Source: Prevotella sp. (GTDB lineage: Bacteria > Bacteroidota > Bacteroidia > Bacteroidales > Bacteroidaceae). From it: a stretch of 64,000 nucleotides of DNA. The stretch covers positions 186,001 to 250,000 of the forward strand of contig JAFUFJ010000009.1 of the NCBI GenBank assembly GCA_017469955.1, read 5' to 3'. The notes below the pieces were generated by a model that was given only the letters and a program-made list of their open reading frames with translations, had not been told where the DNA came from and searched no databases. Within the stretch, counting starts at the first letter, position 1, and every line of letters begins with the position of its first letter. Made by a program: the position numbers and the translations under genes. Shown here piece after piece: positions 55,042 to 63,499 of the stretch.

Positions 55042-55926
55042 CTATTCTATTCCGTGGGCTGCCACGTTTCTGTCAATGCGGCCGATCATTCCCTGCAGGG
55101 CTTTGCCGGGGCCGCATTCCGTAAATTCGTCGGCACCGCCAGCAATCATGTTCTGAACGGTCTCGGTCCAGCGCACCGAACTGGTCAGTTGAGCAATGAG
55201 GTTGGCCTTGATCTCAGCTGCATCGGTATGCGGACGTGCGTCGACATTCTGATATACCGGGCATGAGGGAGCCTTGATCTCTGTGGCTTCGATGGCTGCT
55301 GCGAGCTCGTCTTTTGCCGGTTGCATCAATGGAGAGTGGAAGGCACCGCCCACTTTCAGGGGCAAGGCGCGCTTTGCTCCGGCTTCTTTCAGCTTCTCGC
55401 AGGCAGAATTGACACCCTCGACGCTGCCCGAGATGACCAGCTGGCCTGGGCAATTGAAGTTGGCTGCCACCACAACATGACCCTGATCGCTCACCTCTTT
55501 GCAGATGCTGACGATGGTTTCGTCGGGCAAACCGATGACGGCTGCCATCGTGCCCGGAGCCTGTTCGCAGGCTTTCTGCATGGCCATCGCACGGGCATAG
55601 ACCAGCTTCAGGCCGTCTTCAAACGACAATGCACCGGCTGCTACCAATGCCGAGAACTCGCCTAACGAATGGCCTGCCACCATCTCGGGCGAGAACTCGT
55701 CAAGGCAAAGGGCCGAAATGACGCTATGAAGGAACACCGCTGGCTGGGTGACCTTGGTCTCTTTCAGCTCGTCGTCGGTGCCGTTGAACATGATGTCGGT
55801 GATGCGATAGCCCAGAATGTCATTGGCCTTGTCAAACAATTCCTTGGCCTTGGCATTCTGCTCGTACAGGTCTTTGCCCATACCTACATACTGAGCCCCT
55901 TGTCCGGGGAATACAAATGCTTTCAT
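55042..55926 (-). CDS. fabD: Malonyl-CoA:ACP transacylase
   Basis: 294 residues. The N-terminal FVFPGQGAQYVGMGKDLY, nucleophile motif AGHSLGEFSAL, GAFHSPLM (catalytic His) and the ECGPGKAL C-terminal motif identify it. It loads malonyl onto acyl carrier protein for fatty-acid synthesis. Standard length. A good Bacteroidetes promoter lies upstream. Confidence 0.96.
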   Translation of the reverse strand: MKAFVFPGQGAQYVGMGKDLYEQNAKAKELFDKANDILGYRITDIMFNGTDDELKETKVTQPAVFLHSVISALCLDEFSPEMVAGHSLGEFSALVAAGALSFEDGLKLVYARAMAMQKACEQAPGTMAAVIGLPDETIVSICKEVSDQGHVVVAANFNCPGQLVISGSVEGVNSACEKLKEAGAKRALPLKVGGAFHSPLMQPAKDELAAAIEATEIKAPSCPVYQNVDARPHTDAAEIKANLIAQLTSSVRWTETVQNMIAGGADEFTECGPGKALQGMIGRIDRNVAAHGIE

Positions 55927-55978
55927 ACTTCCTGTTGTTTTGATGTTGTTTTCAACACGTTATTCTCGAAATCGGCTG

Positions 55979-56008
55979 CAAAGGTACGGCAAAATTACGG
56001 AATATCAA
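55979..56008 (-). promoter_or_regulatory. fabD promoter
   Basis: On the minus strand TTG (56008-56006), 19 nt, TACCTTTG (55986-55979); start near 55972, leader ~46 nt. A second -7-like TAATTTTG lies at 55997-55990. Confidence 0.65.
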
Positions 56009-56143
56009 AATTACGGGGACATAAAAAGCCGCGGAAAGGCATTTGCGGAACGGAGAAAAGGCAGCACGACAAAGCGGAGCCTCTTTGCCGTTCATTATCA
56101 ACAATTTGCAGCATCGCCAAGAAGAAGTCTCGGAAACGATGCC

Positions 56144-56254
56144 GAGAAAGCTATCCTTTCTGCCCGAGAAGTCATAGGATTCTGGGCAAGAAATCTATCC
56201 TTTCTCAGCCAGAACCAATAGCTTTCTCAGGCAGAACCCTTACCTTTCTCAACC
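56144..56254. repeat. Intergenic repeat, five 22-bp units (copy 3)
   Basis: Same 5 x 22 bp layout as at 1318-1428 and 4856-4967, starting GAGAAAGCTATCCTTTCTGC and ending near ACCTTTCTCAACC. The units are more diverged. It lies between fabD and the GH92 gene. Confidence 0.65.
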
Positions 56255-56352
56255 ATTTCGTTATCAATCACTTGCAAGAACAGAAACGGGAAACGTCAAG
56301 AACAAATTGTTAATAATCACAAAACAACGAAGGGTGTTCGGCGGAAAGTTCT

Positions 56353-56360
56353 TAACTTTG
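56353..56360 (+). promoter_or_regulatory. Putative promoter -7 element of the GH92 gene
   Basis: TAACTTTG fits TAnnTTTG, but no TTG at the expected distance. Its position before the ATG at 56385 leaves room for a short leader of ~18 nt. Confidence 0.5.
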
Positions 56361-56384
56361 CAGAATACTAACAAAACTGAAACG

Positions 56385-58652
56385 ATGAAAACGTCAAGAA
56401 AACTCTTTGCAACATGCCTCCTTGCTACCTTCTGGAGCACCTTTGCCTGTGCACAGGAGAAAGCTCTCACCAGCTACGTGAACCCCTTTCTCGGCACGGC
56501 AACGCTGTGGGACGAGGAAGACTTGCAGTATGTGCTCAACAGAAAGACTCGCACTTGGGGCGGAGAAACGTTCCCCGGAGCGTCACTACCCAATGCAATG
56601 GTGCAGTGTTCGCCCGTGACCATGTGGCGCAGCGGGGCCGGATACCAGTATGAGGACACGGTCATTCAGGCCTTCGCCCACACCAATAAAGGCCATTGGA
56701 ACTTACTGCACGTGCCCATAATGCCCGTCTGTGGCAACCGCTGGAGTGCCGATGATTTCTCATCACCCTATAGCCATGACAGCGAGGAAGCTCATCCTGG
56801 CTACTATAAAGTGCACGTCGACCGCTACGCAATCGACGTCGAACTGACCACGACCCTTCGCTGTGCCGTGCATCGATACTCCTACAACAGGCGTGGAACA
56901 AAGGCCATCGTGCTCGACCTCGGAAAGACCAACAACCAAGTACGCGACTGGAACATCCGGCAAACTGGCTTCTGCGAGTTCACGGGAAACCAGAATGCTG
57001 AGGGCAACATGTACTTCTACGGCATGAGCAGCGCCCCCATCAAAGACATCAAAATCGTGCCCGGACGGCGCAACACCATAGCTGTCGTCGAGTTTATCGA
57101 CAGCAACGAGACCAATGCCATTGAGCTCCGGATAGGATTTTCGTTTGTCAACGTAGAAAATGCCGTCGACAATTTCAACAAGGAACTGTCGTCCGACAAC
57201 CAGAAAACCTTCGAACAAGTGAGGAAAGAAGCCGACCAGACATGGCAGCAACTGCTCGCAAAAATCGAAATAGAAGGGGGCACCGAACGCGAGAAAGGAC
57301 TGTTCTACTCCTGTCTCTACCGCTCCATGCTGTGGCCAGTGCTGAGGAGCGATTGCAACGGAGACTACCGGGATGCCCACGGAACCATCATACATCAGAC
57401 CGAGAACAGCGAGCCGGAAGACCGTAGTTGCATGGAAGGAATGGACATGATCTATGGAGCTCACCACCCACATGCTTGGAAAACCGGTGGAGTGAACCAC
57501 TACTACACCGACCCTTCGTTCTGGGATGACCACCGCAACAAGCTCGTTCTGCTCGAACTATTACGGCCCGACGTGGCAAGCGACGTCATCTGGTCGTGCA
57601 TTGACCGAGGCGAGAAAAGAGGCGGATACATGCCCACTTTCTTCCACGGCGACCATGCTTCTACCTTCATTTCGGGCGCATGGCTGAGGGGCATCAAGGA
57701 CTTTCCGCTCGACAGAGCCTACAAACTCTTGCTCAAAAACGCCACCGTTCCCGGACACGGAGGACGCCCCTATCTGGACGAATACTTGCAACAGGGATGG
57801 ATTGCTGAGAAAGATACGACCGACGTGCCTTTCTATAACGAGTATAAAGCGGCCGTGACGAAAACCATCGAGTATGCCTACGACGACTACGCTACGGCAC
57901 TTGTCGCACGCGAACTGGGCGACAAGGCCAACGAGAAACTGCTGCTCGAACACTCAAAGAACTACAAAAACGTGTTTGACCCATCGACCGGTTTCTACCG
58001 CGGACGTATCGCCGACGGGTCATTTATCAAACAGTTCGACCCCTACTACCCTTACTTTGCCTACCAATACAGGGAAGCCAATGCATGGAACAACCTGTTC
58101 TATGCGCCCCACGACCCAAAGGGTGTGCTGGCACTTTATCCGTCGAAACGGGCAGTAGAGCAAAAACTCGACTCGCTGTTCACGGAGCCCTGGCGAGGAT
58201 ATGAGGTGGAAAACCTGACAGGATTCATCGGCAACTACTGCCACGGAAACCAACCCGGACACTCGATCCCGTATATGTATTACTTCGTCGACCGGCAGGA
58301 AAAAGCCCAGGAAGTGATCGACTCCATCATGTCGCATTACTATGATATGGGGCAAGAACACTTAGCCTTGGCGGGCATGGACGATGCAGGAGAAATGTCG
58401 TCATGGTACGTTTTCAATGCAATAGGACTCTATACCTACTCGCCTGCCGACCCGGAATACATCGTGACCGTGCCACTTTTCGACCGAGTCAGGTTCCACT
58501 TCTCCAACGGAAAGACACTGACCATCCGCCACGAAGGTAAGGGACGAAGGATTAAGTCGATTCAATACGACGGAAGAAAGCTGAAAGGCTGGTTTGTCAA
58601 AGACGCCTTGCTAAAACAAGGAAAGGCACTGACAATACGAACAAACGAATAA
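56385..58652 (+). CDS. Secreted GH92 alpha-mannosidase
   Basis: 755 residues from ATG 56385 (MKTSRKLFATCLLATFWS, signal peptide to FACAQ); the in-frame ATG at 56307 precedes the -7 box and is not used. GH92 features: LTSYVNPFLGTA at the N-terminus, GGETFPGASLPNAMVQCSP, FAHTNKGHW, HGNQPGHSIPYMY and MDDAGEMSSWYVFNAIGLY. These calcium-dependent enzymes trim alpha-mannose from glycans. Family members have E-D in the 'GDED' catalytic region; here MDDAGEM is the equivalent, slightly unusual. Likely periplasmic or surface lipoprotein-independent export. Confidence 0.88.
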   Translation: MKTSRKLFATCLLATFWSTFACAQEKALTSYVNPFLGTATLWDEEDLQYVLNRKTRTWGGETFPGASLPNAMVQCSPVTMWRSGAGYQYEDTVIQAFAHTNKGHWNLLHVPIMPVCGNRWSADDFSSPYSHDSEEAHPGYYKVHVDRYAIDVELTTTLRCAVHRYSYNRRGTKAIVLDLGKTNNQVRDWNIRQTGFCEFTGNQNAEGNMYFYGMSSAPIKDIKIVPGRRNTIAVVEFIDSNETNAIELRIGFSFVNVENAVDNFNKELSSDNQKTFEQVRKEADQTWQQLLAKIEIEGGTEREKGLFYSCLYRSMLWPVLRSDCNGDYRDAHGTIIHQTENSEPEDRSCMEGMDMIYGAHHPHAWKTGGVNHYYTDPSFWDDHRNKLVLLELLRPDVASDVIWSCIDRGEKRGGYMPTFFHGDHASTFISGAWLRGIKDFPLDRAYKLLLKNATVPGHGGRPYLDEYLQQGWIAEKDTTDVPFYNEYKAAVTKTIEYAYDDYATALVARELGDKANEKLLLEHSKNYKNVFDPSTGFYRGRIADGSFIKQFDPYYPYFAYQYREANAWNNLFYAPHDPKGVLALYPSKRAVEQKLDSLFTEPWRGYEVENLTGFIGNYCHGNQPGHSIPYMYYFVDRQEKAQEVIDSIMSHYYDMGQEHLALAGMDDAGEMSSWYVFNAIGLYTYSPADPEYIVTVPLFDRVRFHFSNGKTLTIRHEGKGRRIKSIQYDGRKLKGWFVKDALLKQGKALTIRTNE

Positions 58653-58655
58653 AGA

Positions 58656-58683
58656 AAGGGGCGAAGATCAATCTTCGCCCCTT
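58656..58683. terminator. Bidirectional terminator between GH92 and PurF-like genes
   Basis: A 13-bp perfect stem (58656-58668 AAGGGGCGAAGAT with 58671-58683) between convergent genes, overlapping the end of the PurF-like frame. Confidence 0.8.
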
Positions 58684-60092
58684 GTTTTCATACAGCCCGT
58701 ACCGTCAAAACAATGGGTACAGACTTTGCACTTCGGAAGGCCTATCGACTGGATCAGCGTCTCAAGCTTGGCAAAGCGAAGCGACGTGATGCCCAGACGG
58801 TGGGCAATCTCGTTAACCATACGCTGATATTCCGGACTGCCGGTCTTGACATATTTCTCCAAGTTTCGGGTGTCATCTCCCTCCAGATCCCTGATGATTC
58901 TGCGGGTGATCAGTTCGAGATCACTCTTTGAATTGGTGAAACCGATGAACGGACAACCATAGATAAGCGGCGGACAAGAGATGCGGGCATGCACCTCGCG
59001 GGCACCATAATCGAAGAACATATTGATGTTGTCACGCAGTTGAGTGCCACGGACAATGCTGTCATCACAAAACACTACGCGCTGATCTTTCAATATGGCA
59101 CGGTTGGGAATGAGCTTCATCTTGGCCACAAGATCGCGCCTTTTCTGATTGCCAGGGGTGAAAGAACGGGGCCAAGTCGGGGTGTATTTCAGCACGGCAC
59201 GCTTGTATGGTATGCCATGCCCCTCAGCATATCCAAGCGCCATGCCTACACCTGAGTCGGGGATTCCACAGACAAGATCGGCATCGATATCGTCTTCCTC
59301 ACCCATCATGCGACCGTTCTTCTCACGCACATCTTCGGTATTGATGCCTTCATAGTCGCTGGCAGGGAAGCCATAGTATACCCATAAGAAGGAGCATATT
59401 TGCATTTCCTTGGCAGGTTCCTGCAACACCTCAATACCGTCAGCCCTCAGTCTGATGATTTCTCCCGGACCTACATCGCGCACAAGGGAATAGCCTAAGT
59501 TCGGGAAGGCTGTGCTTTCACTCGAAGCAGCATAACCCTCCTCCTTCTTGCCTATCACGATTGGCGTGCGCCCAAGATAGTCTCGCGCACATAAGATGCC
59601 GTCTTCTGTCAGCACCAACATGGAGCAGGAACCCTTGATTTTGCTGTAAACAAGGTTAATCCCGTCGACAAAAGACGTGCCCATATTGATCAATAGCGCA
59701 ACGAGCTCGGTCTGGTTGATATTGTTGGCCGACATCTCACTGAAATGCATTCGTTCGGACAATAGCTCTTCGGCAATCTCCCTCAAGTTGTTAATCTTGG
59801 CAACCGTAACCACGGCATAGCGTCCAAGATGTGAATTGACGATAATAGGCTGAGGGTCAGTGTCACTGATAACGCCCAGTCCCTGACATCCTTTAAACTT
59901 ATCCAACTCATCTTCAAAACGCGAACGAAAATAGTTTCTTTCCAGGGAATGGATGGAACGATTGAAGCCTAAGTCAGGGTCGTAGGTGACTAATCCTGCA
60001 CGTCTGGTACCCAAGTGAGAGTTGTAATCGGTTCCATAGAACAAATCGTTAACACAATCTTTCTGCTGTATTGTTCCGAAAAAGCCGCCCAT
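58668..60092 (-). CDS. Amidophosphoribosyltransferase-like protein lacking the N-terminal Cys
   Basis: 474 residues. PurF-type amidotransferase layout with a phosphoribosyltransferase half: GVGMALGYAEGHGIP and the PRPP loop VVFCDDSIVRGTQL. In true PurF the mature N-terminus is a catalytic Cys (M-C-G), but here the protein starts MGGFFGTIQQKDCV, so glutaminase activity by the usual mechanism is not expected. The C-terminus carries four Cys (CKVCTHCFDGTGC). Bacteroidetes often have this paralog besides a normal PurF (recollection). It could use free ammonia or have another role. Confidence 0.8.
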   Translation of the reverse strand: MGGFFGTIQQKDCVNDLFYGTDYNSHLGTRRAGLVTYDPDLGFNRSIHSLERNYFRSRFEDELDKFKGCQGLGVISDTDPQPIIVNSHLGRYAVVTVAKINNLREIAEELLSERMHFSEMSANNINQTELVALLINMGTSFVDGINLVYSKIKGSCSMLVLTEDGILCARDYLGRTPIVIGKKEEGYAASSESTAFPNLGYSLVRDVGPGEIIRLRADGIEVLQEPAKEMQICSFLWVYYGFPASDYEGINTEDVREKNGRMMGEEDDIDADLVCGIPDSGVGMALGYAEGHGIPYKRAVLKYTPTWPRSFTPGNQKRRDLVAKMKLIPNRAILKDQRVVFCDDSIVRGTQLRDNINMFFDYGAREVHARISCPPLIYGCPFIGFTNSKSDLELITRRIIRDLEGDDTRNLEKYVKTGSPEYQRMVNEIAHRLGITSLRFAKLETLIQSIGLPKCKVCTHCFDGTGCMKTRGED

Positions 60093-60137
60093 AGCTCAAT
60101 GATTGAATGTAATGCGATTGGTAAATTGATGACTAAT

Positions 60138-60173
60138 ATAAAAAAGAATTGGCGGACACGCAGTTCCGCCAAT
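60138..60173 (-). terminator. Terminator after the MaoC-like gene
   Basis: On the minus strand stem ATTGGCGGA/TCCGCCAAT (60173-60165 with 60156-60148) then TTCTTTTTT, 11 nt past the stop. Confidence 0.8.
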
Positions 60174-60183
60174 ACATATTCCA

Positions 60184-60651
60184 TTAATTGTTAAAGTAAT
60201 AGAGGAAAGAAGCGATGCCCTCAACTGCTGGCTTACGCTGGCCTTCTATCTCCATCTTGAAATGAATCTCCGTCTTACAGATGCCACGCAAGTTCTGGAT
60301 ATTGTGCAGTTTGCAGACAGTACGGAGCCTGCTTCCCGTCAAAACAGGCTGACCAAAGCGCATGTCTGTCATGCCATAATTGACCAACATCTTGATATTG
60401 CGCACATCAACGACCTGACTCCACATGTAGGGAAGCAGCGAAAGCGTAAGATATCCGTGGGCTATCGTACTCTGATAGGGGCTTTCTTTGCGCGCCTTTT
60501 CTGCGTCAACGTGTATCCATTGATGGTCATTCGTTGCATCAGCAAACTGGTTGATGCGCTTCTGGTCTATCAAAAGCCATTCAGATGTGCCCAGTTCTTT
60601 GCCCAAATAAGATGCAAATTCATCGTAAGAATTGATAACTAATTTCGCCAT
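60184..60651 (-). CDS. MaoC-family dehydratase
   Basis: 155 residues. The hotdog-fold hydratase motif FADATNDHQWIHVD is followed by STIAHGYLTLSLLP. Such proteins hydrate enoyl-CoA/ACP or related thioesters. The catalytic D-x4-H pattern is present. Substrate unknown. A -7-like TAATTTTG (60869-60862) lies upstream without a good -33. The 60652-60959 gap otherwise has no supported gene. Confidence 0.85.
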   Translation of the reverse strand: MAKLVINSYDEFASYLGKELGTSEWLLIDQKRINQFADATNDHQWIHVDAEKARKESPYQSTIAHGYLTLSLLPYMWSQVVDVRNIKMLVNYGMTDMRFGQPVLTGSRLRTVCKLHNIQNLRGICKTEIHFKMEIEGQRKPAVEGIASFLYYFNN

Positions 60652-60975
60652 TTAATAAGAGTTTATCCTTGTTGTCCAATGCCTTTAGAAGTATTCTACA
60701 AGCCTTTCCCAACCATTATACAATGGCAAGCAGATCTAATACCGTATCCTGAAGCGGCACAAAGCTCTTGCATAAAGCCTGTCTTATTCATCTTTCTCAA
60801 CAATGACGTACAACAAACTGGTCGTGTAACATCATCCTGCTGCGAATTACTTTTAAGACTGCAAAATTACAAACTATTTTCGAAAAAGGAGACTTTTGTA
60901 TGCACATATTTTTCAAATTCCAATAATATTCGTTAAAAAACAAGGGGATGTAAACCACCATGTCTCACTTTTTGC

Positions 60976-60983
60976 TAATTTTG
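60976..60983 (+). promoter_or_regulatory. Putative promoter -7 element of the M3 peptidase gene
   Basis: TAATTTTG fits TAnnTTTG and lies inside the longest ORF, so the real start is the downstream ATG at 61011. No good -33 box was seen. Confidence 0.45.
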
Positions 60984-61010
60984 CATATTATATTAAAGGT
61001 ACACACGTAT

Positions 61011-63092
61011 ATGAACGATATAGAGTCAGGCAAACAGAACCATCAGAATCCTTTCTTCCTTTCTTACGGAACACCTCACGAAACGGTTCCTTTCGACCGT
61101 ATTCAACTCGCAGACTATGAGGAAGCGTTCATGGAAGGCATAAGAAGAGACAACGAAGAAATCGAGAAAATCATCAACAATCCCGACGAACCTACCTTTG
61201 ACAACACACTCATTAGGACAGACGACAGCAAGGGAGAACACTATTATGATTTGCTTGATCGGGTTTCAAACGTATTTTCGTGCATGTTAAGTGCCGAGTC
61301 AAATGACGGTCTTGAAGCACTGGCGCAGAAGATGTCTCCCATCCTTACCCAGCACGCCAACGACGTAAGTCTCAATCCAAGATTGTTTGAACGGGTCAAA
61401 TATGTCTATGAACATCACCGGGAACTCACACCTGAAGAACAGACTTTGCTCAACAACAGCTACGACGGATTTGTGCGTAGTGGTGCATTACTCAATGATG
61501 AGGGGAAGGGAAGGCTTAGGAAACTCACTGAAGAAGCAAGCCTTCTCTCCCTGCAATTCTCGCAGAACCTGCTAAAGGAGAATAAGGCTTATACGCTTCA
61601 TCTCTCGGACAAAAAGCAGCTGGAAGGGCTGCCTGATACGGCAGTAGAAGCAGCTTCGTTGTGTGCAAAGGAGAACAACAAGGAAGGCTGGGTTTTCACT
61701 CTTGACGCACCAAGCTATACTCCGTTCATGACATATAGCACACAGCGCGACTTAAGAGAGCTGATGTACATGGCACGAAACACCGTATGCTGTCACGAAA
61801 ATGCCGAGAACAACCTCAGCATCTGTAAGCGACTTATCAATATCCGACGGGAAGTTGCCCAGTTGTTAGGCTTCGAAAGCTATGCTGACTATGTGCTAAA
61901 GCACCGTATGGCATCAACCACTTCCAATGTATACAAGCTCCTCAACGACCTTATTGAAGCATACAAGCCGACAGCAGAACAAGAATATGCCGAGCTGAAA
62001 AGATGCGCTACCGACCATGAACTGCGCCCTTGGGACACGGCTTTCTATTCACATCAGCTGAAAATGCAGAAGTTCAATCTCGATGCAGAGATGCTAAGGC
62101 CCTATTTCCAGTTAAGCAATGTGGTCGACGGAGTGTTTGGTCTTGCCAACCGGCTCTATGGCATCACATTCAAAGAGAATAAGGAAATCCCGGTGTACCA
62201 TCCCGATGTCAAGGCTTATGAAGTGTTCGACAAGGACGGATCTTACCTTGCTGTGTTCTATGCCGACTTCCATCCTCGCAAAGGAAAGCAAGGGGGGGCA
62301 TGGATGACTGGGTTCCAAGGTCAGTGGATTGACAAGAAAGGCAACAATGTACGACCGCATGTTAGTGTCGTGATGAACCTTACAAAACCGACAGAAGACA
62401 AACCGGCCTTGCTCACTTTGGGCGAAGTCGAGACCTTCCTTCATGAGTTTGGACATTCACTTCACGGAATGTTCGCCAACACTCGCTTCGAGAGTCTTAG
62501 CGGAACTAACGTATGGTGGGACTTCGTAGAACTGCCTTCTCAGTTCATGGAGAACTACGCCGTAGAGCGAGATTTCTTAAGAACGTTCGCCTTCCACTTC
62601 GAGACGGGCGATCCTCTACCCGACGAACTCATCGAGAGAATCGTCAAGAGCCGCAACTTCATGGCAGCCACGTCATGCCTGCGACAGGTAAGCTTCGGCC
62701 TGCTCGACATGGCCTACTACACCATGAAAGAGCCTTTCGACGAGGATGTACGCACGTTTGAGAAGCAGGCATGGAAGCCCGCTGTCATCGGCGAACAGCT
62801 GGAAAACACCTGTATGACCGTACAGTTCTCACACATTATGGCCGGCGGATACGCTGCCGGGTACTACAGTTATAAATGGGCAGAGGTGCTTGATGCCGAC
62901 GCTTTTGCCGTGTTCAAGCGTGAGGGCATCTTCAATTCTGCCACAGCCCAGCGGTTCCGCAACTGCATTTTATCCAAAGGCGGAACCCTTCACCCTATGA
63001 CTTTATATAAGAATTTCAAAGGAAGCGAGCCAACAATTGACGCATTACTCGAAAGAAATGGAATCAAAAGACAAACAGAAAAAGTTGGATGA
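61011..63092 (+). CDS. dcp: M3-family metallopeptidase (peptidyl-dipeptidase Dcp/oligopeptidase)
   Basis: 693 residues from ATG 61011 (MNDIESGKQNHQNPFF); the longer frame from 60960 starts before the -7 element. The zinc site is FLHEFGHSLHGMF (HExxH, with the distal Glu in LPSQFMEN). PHVSVVMNL and GGYAAGYYSYKWAEVLDADAF are typical of Dcp/PrlC. It degrades small peptides in the cytoplasm. A G7 tract at 62293-62299 encodes the conserved GGAW and is unrelated to the capsule tracts. Confidence 0.9.
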   Translation: MNDIESGKQNHQNPFFLSYGTPHETVPFDRIQLADYEEAFMEGIRRDNEEIEKIINNPDEPTFDNTLIRTDDSKGEHYYDLLDRVSNVFSCMLSAESNDGLEALAQKMSPILTQHANDVSLNPRLFERVKYVYEHHRELTPEEQTLLNNSYDGFVRSGALLNDEGKGRLRKLTEEASLLSLQFSQNLLKENKAYTLHLSDKKQLEGLPDTAVEAASLCAKENNKEGWVFTLDAPSYTPFMTYSTQRDLRELMYMARNTVCCHENAENNLSICKRLINIRREVAQLLGFESYADYVLKHRMASTTSNVYKLLNDLIEAYKPTAEQEYAELKRCATDHELRPWDTAFYSHQLKMQKFNLDAEMLRPYFQLSNVVDGVFGLANRLYGITFKENKEIPVYHPDVKAYEVFDKDGSYLAVFYADFHPRKGKQGGAWMTGFQGQWIDKKGNNVRPHVSVVMNLTKPTEDKPALLTLGEVETFLHEFGHSLHGMFANTRFESLSGTNVWWDFVELPSQFMENYAVERDFLRTFAFHFETGDPLPDELIERIVKSRNFMAATSCLRQVSFGLLDMAYYTMKEPFDEDVRTFEKQAWKPAVIGEQLENTCMTVQFSHIMAGGYAAGYYSYKWAEVLDADAFAVFKREGIFNSATAQRFRNCILSKGGTLHPMTLYKNFKGSEPTIDALLERNGIKRQTEKVG

Positions 63093-63483
63093 GCGCTATT
63101 TGCGCATGGCCCGCATATGGGCTGAAAACTCCTATTGCGAGCGACGAAAGGTCGGTGCGCTGGTGGTAAAGGACAAGATGATCATCAGCGACGGATACAA
63201 TGGCACGCCAAGCGGTTTTGAGAACATCTGCGAAGACGATGCAGGCGTCACCAAGCCCTATGTGCTTCATGCCGAAGCCAATGCAATAACCAAGCTCGCC
63301 CGCTCGTCGAACAACAGCGACGGCTCAACCATCTACATCACGGCATCGCCATGCATCGAGTGTGCAAAGCTCATCATTCAGAGCGGCATCAAGCGCGTTG
63401 TCTATGGAGAACACTACCGGCTTTCCGACGGTATCGACCTGCTCAGGCGGGCAGGCATTGAAGTTGTCTATTTGGAAGCATAG
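63058..63483 (+). CDS. Deoxycytidylate (dCMP) deaminase
   Basis: 141 residues from ATG 63058 (MESKDKQKKLDERYLRMAR), overlapping the M3 gene end by 35 nt; the earlier ATG 63037 is also possible. Zinc motifs HAEANAI and PCIEC identify the family. It makes dUMP for thymidylate synthesis. The overlap suggests transcriptional coupling with the peptidase and S41 genes. Confidence 0.9.
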   Translation: MESKDKQKKLDERYLRMARIWAENSYCERRKVGALVVKDKMIISDGYNGTPSGFENICEDDAGVTKPYVLHAEANAITKLARSSNNSDGSTIYITASPCIECAKLIIQSGIKRVVYGEHYRLSDGIDLLRRAGIEVVYLEA

Positions 63484-63499
63484 CATTTAAGGGAAGATT

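Noticed and set aside
56763-57533. 256-codon minus-strand frame opposite the GH92 gene
   Set aside because: Antisense shadow; the GH92 frame carries all recognisable motifs.
62293-62299. G7 tract in the M3 peptidase gene
   Set aside because: It encodes the conserved GGAW of a housekeeping enzyme and the frame is intact. It shows that a 7-base G run alone is not evidence of phase variation.
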